Shown: one piece after another, positions 1 to 13,477 of the stretch
How positions within the stretch are numbered: the stretch's first letter is position 1
Layout of the letters: every line of letters begins with the position of its first letter
Position numbers and translations under genes: made by a program
Notes under the pieces: model-generated
Seen by the model: the letters and a program-made list of their open reading frames with translations, nothing else
The model's database searches: none
Told to the model about the DNA's origin: nothing
Source of the DNA: Ziziphus jujuba
Lineage: Eukaryota; Streptophyta; Magnoliopsida; Rosales; Rhamnaceae
Assembly: GCF_031755915.1 (NCBI RefSeq)
Contig: NC_083385.1
Coordinates: forward strand, 573,001-637,000
Direction: 5' to 3'
DNA length: 64,000 nt

Positions 1-442
1 TCAGATCTTCACCGCCTACTCGCCTCACCACCACCCAGAACGTCTACGGTCAACCTTCATTTTTGTCTGCAATTCCACTCTGTTTTTCCAGCTCAACTCT
101 GCCCAACCCCCTAATAAAATTAATTAAAATATGATCTTTTGCTTTTCTCTAAATCGTGTTTGAACGTGATTTTTTTTTTTTTTTTAAATTAACATAAAAA
201 TTTCATCCATTCAAAAAATAAAATAAACCATTTGCATCAAGGGGTCATTATTTTATATTTTCCTTTTGAATTTCAATAGCGATATTATTCGATGGTATTA
301 TCAAATTTTTACTAATACGAAAGAAATACGTATGTCAATTACTTTCTCATCCCTGCGTGGAAATGTTGTTCGTGTCAATAGATTTTTTTAGCTTTTATTT
401 TGTTTGGATTACTGTAACCTATGAAAGTATAACAATAGGGAA

Positions 443-518
443 TACCAAACATTTTAATTAATACCTGCCACTTAGTCAATTACCAAACATTTTAATTAAT
501 ACATGCCGCTTAGTCAAT
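443..518. repeat. Tandem duplication, 38-bp period
   Basis: Two adjacent copies (443-480 and 481-518) start with taccaaacattttaattaat and end with cttagtcaat. They differ at only two positions. Simple local duplication, no coding content. Confidence 0.9.
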
Positions 519-600
519 TTTGTATAGTAAATATTATGATTCTCTGCATTCATCTAGTGCAACTGGTACATACCACAAAAAAATAAAAAAATAAAAAAAG

Positions 601-706
601 GAAATAGTTTATACAAAAATTTAGTGCAAGTGGCAAACAGATTTTTCTACTTAGAAATAGTTTATACAAAAATTTAGTGCAAGTGGCGAACAGATTTTTC
701 TAGTTA
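601..706. repeat. Tandem duplication, 53-bp period
   Basis: Two near-identical copies (601-653 and 654-706) share gaaatagtttatacaaaaat and, after it, ttagtgcaagtggc. They differ at only a few positions. A related fragment (tagtgcaactgg) occurs just upstream at about 555. Confidence 0.9.
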
Positions 707-1355
707 CTCCATTATTAATTAATTTTTGTTTCTTTGTCTCAAATCTTTATTTCTTATTTATCATAAAACATTTTTTTATGAGATGGCGGTGCGGGTGGCT
801 GGCTACGCAGAAACTTTCGACATATGCAAGTTTTACTGCTGCTGCTTTTTTTTTTTTTTTTTAAAGAAAAAAAAATGAACAGTTATATTGTATTTGTAGA
901 AATTAAGTGGAAACTAAATATATAAGCTAATTAAAATACAAACACGGCAGTAATTGTTAAAGTGCAAGATTGGGAAAAAGATGTTCATGTTGTATCTATC
1001 ATTTTTAATTATGTAGATACGAGATAAAATCAAGAAGGTGGTTTATAAACATCTATTTTTATATTACTTTTTTAAAAATTTTTGACTAGTGATAAAAGTA
1101 TATCAATCACTTCTTTACCACTTATTAACAATTTATGAAAAATATATATATATATATATATATAGAATTAGATTGTCATATTTATTTGAAACATAATATG
1201 CGTGCGTATTTTTGTGAAGCTTCAAAATTACTGAAACCCACCCAGCATCAATATGGATTAATTGAAGGAGAACGTTCTCAGATTTAAACCAAAATTTAGA
1301 ATATATATTTATCCTGACGAGTTAATGGTAAAAAATATTAATTTAGAATATGCAT

Positions 1356-1393
<38 letters not shown>

Positions 1394-1645
1394 TGATCAA
1401 AATTTTGGATATGAGGAAGCAGGCAGTATTAAGAATCTGAATCCGCTGATCTGAGGCCAAAGTGCAAAGGGCCATGGCATAGCGTATATGTACGGACAAA
1501 AATTGAGATTTAAGACCCTTAGCTGCAACTCCATGCCAAACTCCAAACACGTGAATCTTTATATAATTTAACTTAATTTCGTAACTGTAGATAACCAATA
1601 AGCCGACTTAATTAATTTGAATGGATGAATGATACAGATGGTATC

Positions 1646-1647
<2 letters not shown>

Positions 1648-1686
<39 letters not shown>

Positions 1687-1687
1687 A
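1648..1687. repeat. Compound (TA)n(TG)n microsatellite at the kinase 5' end
   Basis: A run of TA followed by TG dinucleotides ends exactly at an ATG (1687), upstream of the kinase start chosen here (1771). It lies in the promoter or 5' leader, so length changes could alter expression or the N-terminus. Confidence 0.85.
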
Positions 1688-1770
1688 TGCAATGCATGGG
1701 TGTGAGAGACAGTCAAGAGTTAAGAAGGCTGAGACAAATCGGATCGATATATCAGAGACAGGAGAGAGGC

Positions 1771-2907
1771 ATGTGGATTCTTGGGTTCTCCACTTCAAAT
1801 CGGAGAAACCTATGGATAATAGGTGCCATTGGGCTAGCAGTAGCGGTGGCCATCATGTTAAGAAGGCTGGCGGTGTATCTGGAATCTCAAGGAAGAGCAA
1901 GAGGCAGCAGCAGCAACAACAACTCATGCAAAGTATGCCAAGGCAAGAAGAACATGAATATGAATATGAATAATTGCAATATTAACAATAACAATATCAT
2001 CAGGACGTACTCTGTGGAAGAAGTGAGAAGGGCCACAAGAGATTTCAGAATTCAGATAGGTATCGGAGGGACTTCATTTGTGTATCTTGCAGAGCTGGGC
2101 GGTGGCACATTGGCAGCCGTCAAGCGGGTCATGCAGGAAAGAGGCGGGACCAGGAAGATGTTCCTGGACGAAGTTTCGGTCCTCCTCCGAATTTCTCATC
2201 CAAACTTGGTGGGCCTGATGGGCTTCTGCTTGGAGAAAAGTGAACAGCACCTGCTCCTCGAGTACGTTCCTCACAAGAGCCTTTTCCACCGCATGCACAC
2301 CTATTACGGCCAATGCTCCGGAATCCTATCCTGGTCCAACCGCATCAACATCGCACTCGACGTTGCTCGGGCCTTGGACTACCTTCACTCCCACGCCGAC
2401 CCTCCCATTATCCACCGAGACGTCAAGTCCTCCAACGTTCTCCTGCTGGACGACGATCATGCCAAGCTCGCAGACTTTGGGCTTTGTAAACTGGGCCACC
2501 AGGACGGTGGATCTTCGTCACCCTCCTCCGTGAAGGGTTCGCTGGGCTATGTGGACACTCATTACATTCAGACTGGGTCGGTGTGTATAAAGAGCGATGT
2601 CTATAGCTTTGGAGTGCTGCTTTTGGAGCTCATCACAGGGCTCAATTCTTTACAAGGCTCTCTCACGCTCGCCGAGTGGACCGAGGAGTGGCGAACGACG
2701 GGTGATTGTGAGGTTTTTCTTCGGATGCTTTTGGACCCTAAGCTTAAGCTAATCAACAACAATTCGTCTAATCATAATTATGTGAATTTGGACCAGCTTC
2801 TGGTCTTGGTCGATGTGGCCAACTCTGCTCTGCTTGAAAACCCCCATGCCAGGCCACACATGAGCCAGATTGTTCATAGGATTTCCACTTGTATACAAAT
2901 TGAATAA
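1771..2907 (+). CDS. Receptor-like protein kinase with short N-terminus and one membrane segment
   Basis: Intronless, 378 residues from the ATG at 1771. A hydrophobic segment (about residues 13-30, followed by RR) is a likely membrane anchor. A low-complexity Asn/Met-rich linker (about 60-76) follows, then a Ser/Thr kinase domain of the plant RLK/Pelle type. Visible motifs: glycine loop GIGGTSFVY (97-105; the third glycine is Ser), Lys118 in AAVKRV, Glu134, HRDVKSSN (215-222), DFG (235-237) and KSDVYSFG. The usual APE-like DPEY is DTHY (262-265), so the conserved Glu is His. No extracellular ligand domain is encoded. In-frame ATGs at 1687 and 1696 would add 28 or 25 residues; 1771 is preferred because the longer leader is microsatellite-derived and the residues just after 1771 form the anchor. 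From memory, xPHY-type activation segments occur in At1g33260/At4g10390-like kinases, so that subfamily is possible but not shown. Confidence 0.88.
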   Translation: MWILGFSTSNRRNLWIIGAIGLAVAVAIMLRRLAVYLESQGRARGSSSNNNSCKVCQGKKNMNMNMNNCNINNNNIIRTYSVEEVRRATRDFRIQIGIGGTSFVYLAELGGGTLAAVKRVMQERGGTRKMFLDEVSVLLRISHPNLVGLMGFCLEKSEQHLLLEYVPHKSLFHRMHTYYGQCSGILSWSNRINIALDVARALDYLHSHADPPIIHRDVKSSNVLLLDDDHAKLADFGLCKLGHQDGGSSSPSSVKGSLGYVDTHYIQTGSVCIKSDVYSFGVLLLELITGLNSLQGSLTLAEWTEEWRTTGDCEVFLRMLLDPKLKLINNNSSNHNYVNLDQLLVLVDVANSALLENPHARPHMSQIVHRISTCIQIE

Positions 2908-3338
2908 TTATTATTTATTAATAACCCCCTCCTCCTCCTCCTCGTTCTAATCCACTGTAATATATATTTATTTATTTATATATTAATTATTTTGTTCCTG
3001 AGCTACTTATTGATTAATTCTTTTACAATGCAATATTAGGGAATTTTCTATCTCAAAAACTGGCGATATATATATATATATATATAGAACTACTGGTGCA
3101 ACTTAAAAGTCGACTTTATTTATTTATTTGCCAAAAAGAGGAAAAGGGTGTTTCTAATTCTAATTAGTTTTTTTTTTTTTTTTTTTTTTTTTTGCTATGC
3201 CCCCTACAGCACTGTCCACTGGGTACTTTTATTTTTATTATTTTCAATTTTGTGTTCGAAAGGAGATACAGTAGCTCCTAGTTACATAATAATATCTATA
3301 TATATATATATATATATTTTTTTTTTTGGGTAAAAATA

Positions 3339-3372
<34 letters not shown>

Positions 3373-5289
3373 CAAAACAGCATATTTTCAACTCGTGACT
3401 ATTAACCCCTCCACCCCCACCACCAGAAAAAAAATAATAATAATAATAAAAAATAAAACTCATGACTAATTTAATAATTTAGGATTAAAAGAATAAAGCA
3501 CTCATGACTAGTCTAATCATGTAATTGTATATATTGTTTAATATCGATGGATACCGATAACGAAACGTCAAAAATAATTGCTATTACAGCTAGCTAGCGC
3601 TGTTTTTCAGCAAAATCAAAACACTGGATCCAATTAATTAAAATTCCCAAAACCCCAGTTTGTGTAAATATTATATACACATTAATAATATTACACATTT
3701 CTTTCCAAGGACACCTTTTTCCTGCGCACTGATTGGATAGCACAGATGTAATTCACAAGCAAAATTGGTTTTAATTCCATGAGTATTAATTAGTTACTAT
3801 TTTATTTTGCTAATTATTTAGGGCAAGTGCCCTAATATAAATATTATTCGTTAAAATATATTTATATATATATATGTAAATAATATTACATCGCCATTAT
3901 ACAAACTGCATTATTTTGTTTTCTAGCAGCAGCAGGAGCAGGGTCCCAAATAAATGATCTGAACGTAATCAACCCTCTAACCTCGCTAGTCAAACCTGAC
4001 CCACGCGTCGACTTTGTTTTCAAAGTCAACGGAGGCCACCAATTAAATTGTTTTTCCCCAATCGATTAACCAAGACAAATTCTTTCTTTAATCCCATAGA
4101 CTCAACTTTGGCTAAAATATATTTAATGCGGGCAACACTTGAATATTATTATCTAATTAATCTTCTTCAATCCTTTTAGGCTTTTAGCTCTTGTTGACTG
4201 TCAAAAGCCCTACGTACAACTGGCTTTGTCTGCCCCTTTTTTATTTTATTTATATATATGTATATATATTGACTAATCCCCAAACTCTTTTCCCGATCGA
4301 TTTAATTGCCACTGGTACAGTACGATCCATAAACGGAAATTTGCTTGTTTCATAAAATTTATACATATATAAATAATATCTTTTGCATGTACATGTACAT
4401 GTTTTTTATTTTTAAATTTTTTGGTGAAAATGTGCATGTACATGTTATGTACGTGAATCTGTACTTCAAATCAAATGAGAGCACGTGTCAAAGTGTGTGC
4501 ACGGATTTCAACGCAGATATTAATTAAAACTAATTAATTATATATATTTGTCAAAATATGCATGTTGATAAACGGAGAACATTACAGTGTTTACCCCAAA
4601 AAAAAAAAAAAAAGAAGAAAAATTGGAGAAAATGACAGATCATGAGGCATTTAATTACTACATTTGTATACATGATTCATGGTTTTCAATTACGTTTATG
4701 TAATTTCTTGCGTACGTTACTAAAAGAGGTAGAAATGTTTATTATAGAAGAAATGAATAATTACTTAAGGTTTTCCTTTTTTTTCTTCTCTTTTTCTTTT
4801 TTTGGTAATTATTAAGGTTGATTGCTAGTTGATTGAAGTAAAGGGAGTCGTAATAGCAGTGATATATGTGGGGTAGAGACTAGAGAGCACTTTGGGAACA
4901 GCCGCACCTTATCTCTAACTCAGAGAATGACTTGTGCAGAAAGCGATTAGATGTGTCAAATTAATAAAGATCAGGGTTGAATATGTCGCATGCTAACGCA
5001 ATGCATGAATTAATTGAATAAATAGATATTATTGAATTTATTTTCCGTTTGGACTTGGAGGATGAGCAAGTTGTTGTCGCTCTGTTGGGTTTGATATCAT
5101 CATCATCGTCATTATGAAAACTAATGTGGTTTTTGCTAATCAGGACAGGTTTCCACCCAATAAAGTTTGAATAAGACCAAAGAAAAAATATCATTGCGGG
5201 GTAGAATCAGGCCCATTTGTATCTTCTTTTATTTTAATTTGGTTTCTCATCTCATACCATTCCCATATATTGTTTCAATCACATTCAAC

Positions 5290-5327
<38 letters not shown>

Positions 5328-6855
5328 AAGGTGATAATTTAGCAGGTTTCACATTTACAAGTTTAGAAATTGAAGTTCGAATCTTGATAAGTTCCATTAT
5401 TACTTCGAATAATTTTATATCGCAATACCTTAGGATTTTGGATTGGTTTAGATGTTGAAATATAAAATTATTTTTAGGATTCAAATAAAATTTAGTTTGC
5501 CATTTAGAGTTTTAATAGATCACTTGACTCATTAAGATATATTTAAATTTCAATTATTAAAAAGATTTAAGAGATAATAAAAAAGGTTGAAGGTTTTAAT
5601 ACCGACTATTTATGTATATTTTTTTTTCTCATGCGTGACAACATTGAATATATTATAGTTATCCCACAATTTACTGATCATGTATAATTTTAAATGAAAT
5701 ATCTAATGGATTATACATGACTGGATAAATATAATATATTTAAAGTTGTCTACGCATAAAGTTAGTATATATATATATATATAAACACTTATTTTGAAAA
5801 TATATACAAATTAAACATGTCAGAGAGAGTGTATATAAATGATAAAATCCAGTAAAGTGTAGTAGACCAATTTGATTTTTGAGTTAAGGGGGAGTATATA
5901 TATATATGTATATATGTGTGTGTGTGTGCGTGTGTGTGTGTACGTCGAGTGGCAAATGTAGCCACCCTTTCTGGATTCAGGCCGAAAGTTGAGACTTCTC
6001 TGAATCCAACCCATGTAGTCCAATATTGTATGATTTTTCTCAAACTGGGAGTGGCAAGTGGTTTTGGCCCATAGAATACAAAACTAGCTTTTTTCAGGTA
6101 AGATAGAATACAAAATTAGCTACTACACCACACGCCTTGCCATATGTTTTCAATTGGAGATCATGGATTCCGTGTGCGTGGATTCTAATTGATTCCATAT
6201 TAATTAATTAATTTGCTATTTTTTTATTTATAAATGTAAAAGTAAATTTCGGATTTCCAGCATGTTACCAGATCGAGTCACGTGCAAATATTTAAATAAA
6301 GCCAATCTAACTAACTCTCAAGTTGTAAATGTAGCATTTTAACAGCGAACCTTTAGCTATTGATTTTTTTATTTTTTTGTGAAGTGGGAAAAGTAGCGAG
6401 AATGATTCTATATATAAAAATAAAATAAAAACAAAAACCACGTCTATTTATGTTGTATATTATATATATGCTTAATTATTTAGTTATTTTGCTCGCTTGG
6501 TCAAAAATTCACGCTCAATCATTTAAATTAGTGGTGGAACTGATACTTGATGGTGGACCACCTTTTTTTTATTTGAAGCCAAAACCAAAGATTTTGTGAT
6601 CTAATTTTCTTTGGTAATTTTTCAGTTCTATATATAAGCCAAAGTGGTCTGGCCCGTATGCACAATCTACTCGCTGAAAAGTAACACTAATAATTTGAAA
6701 CACTTACGAGTTGTTTCATTAGACAAAATGTCATCAGCTGATGTCAATTGATTTCTAATCACATTAAGCTTTTAATTAATTTTCTTGATTATTTTAGTGC
6801 TACATGCTAAATTATCATAAATTAAATTCTTAAACACTGAAATCCGACAATTCTT

Positions 6856-6890
<35 letters not shown>

Positions 6891-7427
6891 TGTGTGTATC
6901 TCAAAGGTCGCAATATTTATAAATATATAACTACTGTGGTAGTGGGGATATTAATTGTCTCTTTTCTCCGTGTCTATCGTATAAAAAGTAAATGATAGCT
7001 GGAAGCCAAAATAGCCTGTGAAACAAAACAAAACAAAAAGAACAAGCTTGCAGGCTCATTAATAACTAATTAATTTTTTCCAATGCCAAAGTTCCACTAC
7101 TTCAAAATCTACTTAATTAGAAAAAAGACTAATTAATTTACGCCACCTGATAGAAGCACTAGTACTACTGCCTTATATATAATCAATTAGAACTCACGTA
7201 TACATACATACATACACGTATATACATACATATATATATATATAAAAGTGCCGGTTCTTGGCTCAAATAAAAAAAAAAAGAAGGTGCCTGTGCTGGTGCA
7301 TGACAAAGAAGCATCAATACAGTTTAGTGCTCCCTAGCCTAGCTACTCAAACACCAAAATTAATTAATTGGATTAGTTAAAAACTAGCACTTATTTTCGA
7401 CCGTATATATCTATCTGCTTCTCCGCA

Positions 7428-7465
<38 letters not shown>

Positions 7466-7562
7466 TATATATTTATATATTTATATATTTATATATTAAT
7501 AGTGAAGCTAAAATATTATGATATGTGACAAATACGAGAGTTTAACTAATTAATAGTTCTAA

Positions 7563-7594
<32 letters not shown>

Positions 7595-9623
7595 AAGTTC
7601 AAACTTTTTAAGAGGTGGACCCAAAATGGATTATAAATTTAACAAGTTTCATTAGATATACAGAAGTTTACTGAGATGTTCAAGGCAAAAAATAAAAAAA
7701 TTTCCCCGTGACGTGATGGTATATATATATATATATATATCAAGACCATATATATATTAGCTGGTATGCGCAAGGTGATCATTTTATAAAACATTCCCCT
7801 CAAAAAAAACAGAAAAAAAAAAAAGGTGATTATTTTATAACATTAATGCATTTTAAAAGCTAAAGTCCTTCATCCGTGCAATTCATCATGGAGGAAACCC
7901 AATTAATCCTTCCATCGGTTATATAATATATATAGAAAAGAATGAAGATTTGCTTCAAATATCTGACTAGATATTGAAACAATATTTTGCTTAATTAATT
8001 GTCAACGGTACTCAACACCAAAAGCCATAATTTAACTCAAGAATTATAGTTTTTGTAATTCCATTATTTTATCTTTCATGTAGAGATATTGTACTTTTTA
8101 GAAATTATAGTTCCTTTTATTAATGCTTCTTATTTGATCGTGTGTGTATATATATATATATATATTTGAATTCATTAATAAATTTATAATATATGTATAT
8201 AATAATTATGAAATCCATGCATGAGTACAAATTATGAAATTAATTTATTTTTTTTGGTAATAGAGTGTAAATTAATGCTTTTTGATAGATTAGTACAAAT
8301 TAATGTTTCAGCATATATAGAACAAAATAAATTGATTGACATGCAATTCATGATTACATGTTCAACAACTATCTTATTAATTTAGTAGTACCAAAATATG
8401 AAAAAAAAAAAACTATAATTAAATTAGGAGTGTTTTTTTTTTTTTCTTAACTCGGGAAGCATACTGCATACATCAAGACCTATATGTGAATGTCTCGTAC
8501 GCCATTAATGATTGAAGTAAAATATTAATTGGGAGTATTTATAGTTAGCTAGGAAGCATGAAGCCAGCACATGTATAAACCGCACTTGGACACATTGACC
8601 TCCAAAAGTCAACTGCAATCACCCCCTCTCTCAAAACACTAATTTGAGTATATAATTAATTAAGGTTAAAAATATCACCTTAAAAAAAAAAAAAATTATT
8701 ATGGCACGTGCACCGCGAAGAAGTCAAGAGGCTGCCAGCATTGTCCATTTTCTCTTAATTTCCGAAGAAATATTAAACAACTTTTACATATGGAAAATAA
8801 GTTGTTTCAGAACGAATGCAACAAGCGAGTTACTGTAATATAATTAATGAAAAAAAAAAAAAAGAAGAAAAAAGATATTGCGAATTGGCTTCGGACATAA
8901 TTTTCCCATAAAATATCGTGATAATTAAACATGACATTTTTAAATTACCCTTATATCAACATTGGTATTATCTTCGCCCTGCCACTTCTAGCTTCATCAA
9001 GCAAATAGTAGTATAGTATTTATCAAAAAAAGCAAATATAAATTAATGACATATTCATGACCAACATAATATATATACAATAATACATATATATATATAT
9101 ATATACATGAAAACACTATTATGAATAAATTATTCACTATTTAATATGTAAACAATTATTTATGATTATCAAATTATAAAAATTATATAAATCTAACAAT
9201 TATAAATAGTGATCGTCCATACAACAGGAGCTATGTATATATAATATAAGTAGTGTAAGTACTAGGCAGAGTATGTTAATCATCTTACTCATACGGAATA
9301 GGAGAAATAGTTGGTTGATTAATTCATATATAATTAATGTCAACTCCTACTAAATGTATAATGTATTAATTAGTAAATAGATAATTAATATTGATGCTGA
9401 TTACTGATGAAGCAACCAACAAAGTACGTACCTCTATAGATGATCAGATCATCATGGAAATGTACATAAATATCATATATAAATATGCCAGACGTATTTA
9501 ATTACCAAAAAAAAAATCGGCCAGAAGTATTAATACTAGTCCTAGTCCCAAGGCGAAGTTAATTATGGGGAAAGCATTATGCATGCTGGCTATGATATAT
9601 ATATATATATATATAAATAATAA

Positions 9624-9764
9624 TTATTCAATTAAAATATTTTATTTTTGAAAAGTAAATATGTAATGTATAAAAATTAAAATTAAAATGAAAATAATCT
9701 ATTTATTCTGGTTAATTCGAATTATATTTTAATTTTATAAAATTAAAATATTTTAATTGAATAA
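9624..9764. repeat. Foldback element with 21-bp perfect inverted repeats
   Basis: Left arm 9624-9644 and right arm 9744-9764 are exact reverse complements over 21 bases (the core includes caattaaaatatttta). The ~100-bp interior is AT-rich. The size and structure resemble a MITE remnant; no convincing target duplication could be fixed. Confidence 0.6.
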
Positions 9765-10344
9765 AATCTGTCTTTATGCATCATCATGAGTCCATCCCAA
9801 GCAATACTTTTCAGGTTCCCGGTCCTTCCAAGGTGTTTGGATTGCACTTTCCTTTACATATATCGAAGCAGTATTACAAGTTAAAATTGATTGGTCCAAA
9901 CTTCATATACAATTATATATACCTGTATATAAAATCATCTTTGAAGGACTTTTTGTTAATCAGCCACAGCAATAAATAAATAAATAAATATATATATATA
10001 TATATACAGTATTCGAATTTATCCAAAAATATGCAACTTGCAATTGCAACGCGAAAATTAAAGGCATTGGAAATGGGAAGATGGGATGGACCTGCTATCT
10101 CCTGCATACTGCATGCCCTTCCAAATGATACTTTTATTTTTTAGAAAAAGAATTATATATTTTATGTAATTTTATTAATTTACTCCGAGAGGAAAATTAT
10201 ATATGGTATTGTATAAATTTTTTTTTTTTTTTTTTTTTGCTAATAGGTATTGAATAAATTGTAGATAGGGAAAGGGGTTGGTGGTATACGTACAGGTGTC
10301 GTGCTCTTTTTTCTCAAGACAATGTATTTTCTAACTTTAACTAT

Positions 10345-10500
10345 CATTTTTTAATATTTTCAAGATCTTAAAAATAAATTTGAAATTTATATAAATTATA
10401 AGATTTTTTTTATTTTTTTAAATTTTAATATTTTACTATATTTATATAAATTTCAAATGTAGATTTCAAAGATTAATTAAAAACATTTTTATAAAAAACA
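10345..10500. repeat. Foldback element with imperfect ~55-bp arms
   Basis: The core arms gaaatttatataaa (10382-10395) and tttatataaatttc (10441-10454) pair perfectly. Outer flanks pair with mismatches, for example taatattttcaagatctt against the complement of the segment near 10470-10490. Likely a MITE or MITE remnant; family unknown. Confidence 0.5.
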
Positions 10501-11367
10501 TTTAAAATATTTTAAGAAAATATCGGTTATATATGGAAGATGAATGGGAGGAGTAGATGCTGACGATGCTCCTCTATTTGTCCTTTGCCACAGCCGACCG
10601 CCTACTCCTGGGGGTTGTTGGTTGGCATTGCATCTCAATTATTAATGTTGGCCGGTGTGCTGGCTTCTCTGTATATCCTCTACCTCATCTCTCAACTGAT
10701 TTCAAGTTCTCAGTTCCTGACTACTAGTCTACAGTTTTCAATGCTTTTATTTTAACAATTTAATTTATTTTATTTTTTTCTTAAATAGGTTGTTCCCATA
10801 TAGATATTTTTTAAGGAGAATATATAATCAATACAAAGTATAATTAAAAAAAAAAAAGATTGTGAAGTTTTTAATTAGTTATAGAAAGAATTTCATTTAA
10901 ACAGTTTCAGTTTTGCCTTGATTGTAATATTTGTATTTCTGAAAAATATTTTTCATGCTTAGAATTCATCTTTTAATTTTTTTAATTAAAAATTAAAAAT
11001 ATAATTATGATAAAATTGAAAGAGTCTAAATAAAATTTACCTTTATTTATATATTAAAGCCAATTATATTACAAACCAAGTTGGAATAGAAGCTTGAATA
11101 CATGAGTTCGAATAAAAGGTATCTACTTGGAATGAATGTAGAATTGGTTCATTACTACTCCCGGTAGTCTAATGCTGCTATCCTACCAAATAAGTGTATT
11201 TTGAAAAGAATTGAGTATTTTTAAATTCCAAAATTAAAATATTTGTTATAGATGTGGAGATTAACGTTATTCAACTATGATTTTACTTTTATTGATACAT
11301 GTATATATTTATATATAGACATAGATAATCTTCTACTAAAATATCCTAATGATGTTTTAAAGAAAAA

Positions 11368-11408
11368 CCTTTATTATTAGTCATTAAATTGTTTTAAATA
11401 CTGAAATT

Positions 11409-11474
<66 letters not shown>

Positions 11475-12110
11475 GGTTTATATGAACTTATTAAAAAAAC
11501 TAAAACCCTACTAAGATAAAATCAACTCTGTCAGAATTCATATAAACCATATATATTTTTAAATCTTAATTTAAAATTATCCAAGTGCTGATAATGGAAA
11601 ACTTTATAGAAAATCTAAAAAAGAACCTAATGGATTATCATCAAGACCTTTATTATTAGTATTTAGATTGTTTCAAATATTGGGATTTAAAAATATATTT
11701 AAGGTTATATGAGTTTATTAAAAAAATGAATTATAATAGGGCAAAGTGAACAATGTCAAAACTCATATAAGCTATAAACATCTTTTGGATAAAAAAGATT
11801 CAAGTGTTGAAAAAGTATAACATGATAGAAAATTAATTAGGATGTCCTTATAGGAGGTCAGCTAAGAATTCTCACATCAAGATAATCCTTGTAACAAATC
11901 ATTAGAATTCTTATATGATTCAAAAGTTAAAATTTTGAAAATGCATTTAGATCTTATACAAATCTATTTAAAGTTCATATTACCCTTGTAGAGTCTTATT
12001 ATTTCAACAAACTTATATAAACTAAATACATATTTGAATATTCGAAGCAATCTAAAGATTAATAACAAAGGTTTTGATGGTTTTCTATCATGATAATCTT
12101 GATAGAAAAA
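11368..12110. repeat. Three related foldback units, two direct and one inverted
   Basis: Units beginning cctttattattag occur at 11368 and 11647 (279-bp spacing), and a third, inverted unit ends near 12071. Each direct unit carries a perfect 12-bp hairpin stem: ggtttatatgaa (11475-11486) with ttcatataaacc (11537-11548), and ttatatgagttt (11705-11716) with aaactcatataa (11759-11770). A fourth relative lies near 46820-46990. The first unit is expanded by a ~60-bp (TA)n tract. Confidence 0.55.
11412..11471. repeat. (TA)n microsatellite, about 60 bp
   Basis: Uninterrupted TA dinucleotides inside the first foldback unit of the 11.4-12.1 kb cluster. Confidence 0.95.
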
Positions 12111-13153
12111 TAACTTTAGTTATAACTTCTTCTTTTTTTAATTTTAAAACTAAAAATGTATTTTCAATGGTTTTATCAGTAAGCTAAACCTAGGAGTATA
12201 TAGTCACAACCCCTAAACATCAATTAATTAATGAGTTTTTAACTTTATTAGTCCTAAAATATACACAAATCTAAACTTTGATCCTTTAACTTTTTTTTTC
12301 CACACTTTAATAATGAATAAACTTATATTTTTGGTACATTTTGTCATAATTTTTTAACAGTTTTGAGGCATGCAATGTACTTATTGCAACAAAAAAAAAA
12401 TAATAATAAAATTGTAAAATCAAACAACAACAAGATTTTGCATGTACATATTTTAAAATTGCTAAAAAATAGATGAAAAATAATTTAAGGATCAAAGTAC
12501 TCAAAAAAAAAAAATTAAAGTTTAAAGATTAAAATATCCAAAAAATAAAAGTTCATTGTGCAATTGTGAACATAGTTTAGGGACTAATAGAGCAAATAAC
12601 CCTTGATTAATTATATGTATATGTAGCCAATTACCTTGGCCTCCCAACCACTACAAAGATGCCAGATGCCATGGCTGCATTTGGGATGAGAATTAGTTAA
12701 TATTACAAAATCAAACAGATCGTAACGTATTTTTTAGTACTATACCAAGTTTGAGGTTCATATTTTAAACTTATATATGTATAATGGGTTTGGTTTAATT
12801 TACAGATTTGGTGTTGAACCAACTTAATTAATATATATCTGCCCTACCCAATCTCATCCCATGTATTATGTAATATAATGTAGAGCTGTTAATGAGTGGA
12901 GAGTAAAGAGAATAATAATATGCATTTCTGATACATAGAATCCCCCATATATTGAATTTTGTGGTATTTATTTTAATTATTTGGTAGCAGCAAAAACTAA
13001 ACTATTATATTTTTATGTCATATATAAAATTGGTTATATATTTATAGCCACAAAATTTAATAATATTATTATTTTTAATAATTAAGTAGGAAACGTGTTA
13101 TATTAATTATTCATATTCACCAAAAAAATAAAATTAAAAAGGGTTTTATTCAT

Positions 13154-13191
<38 letters not shown>

Positions 13192-13435
13192 TAGGTTTTA
13201 TTCAGATAGATTGATATATGTACACATTTAGAGGATGAATTACTTTTGTACCGTAAGAGCAAATGGTCAACCTCCTCCACTGCATAAAAAAAATTTCGAC
13301 CTTAAGCTCCTTAATTACATCAAACCACGTGCATTCGCATGATTTACTACAACCTTCCAATACTCCTATATTTCTATATCGCACTAACACATCCCTGCTT
13401 TACATTTTTATAACCCTAAGTAAGAAAAATTATAT

Positions 13436-13477
<42 letters not shown>

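Larger units (their letters stand above)
1..1770. other. Gene-free left flank with short tandem repeats
   Basis: No convincing coding region. The first ~115 bases are less AT-rich than the rest and could be the edge of a neighbouring gene, but no frame gives a recognisable protein. The rest is AT-rich and holds two tandem duplications (443-518 and 601-706), (TA)n tracts near 1143-1163 and 1361-1391, and the TA/TG microsatellite that abuts the kinase gene. Confidence 0.6.

Noticed and set aside
1338..1598. Short frames over TA repeats around the kinase 5' region
   Set aside because: Low-complexity products of microsatellite DNA, no family resemblance.
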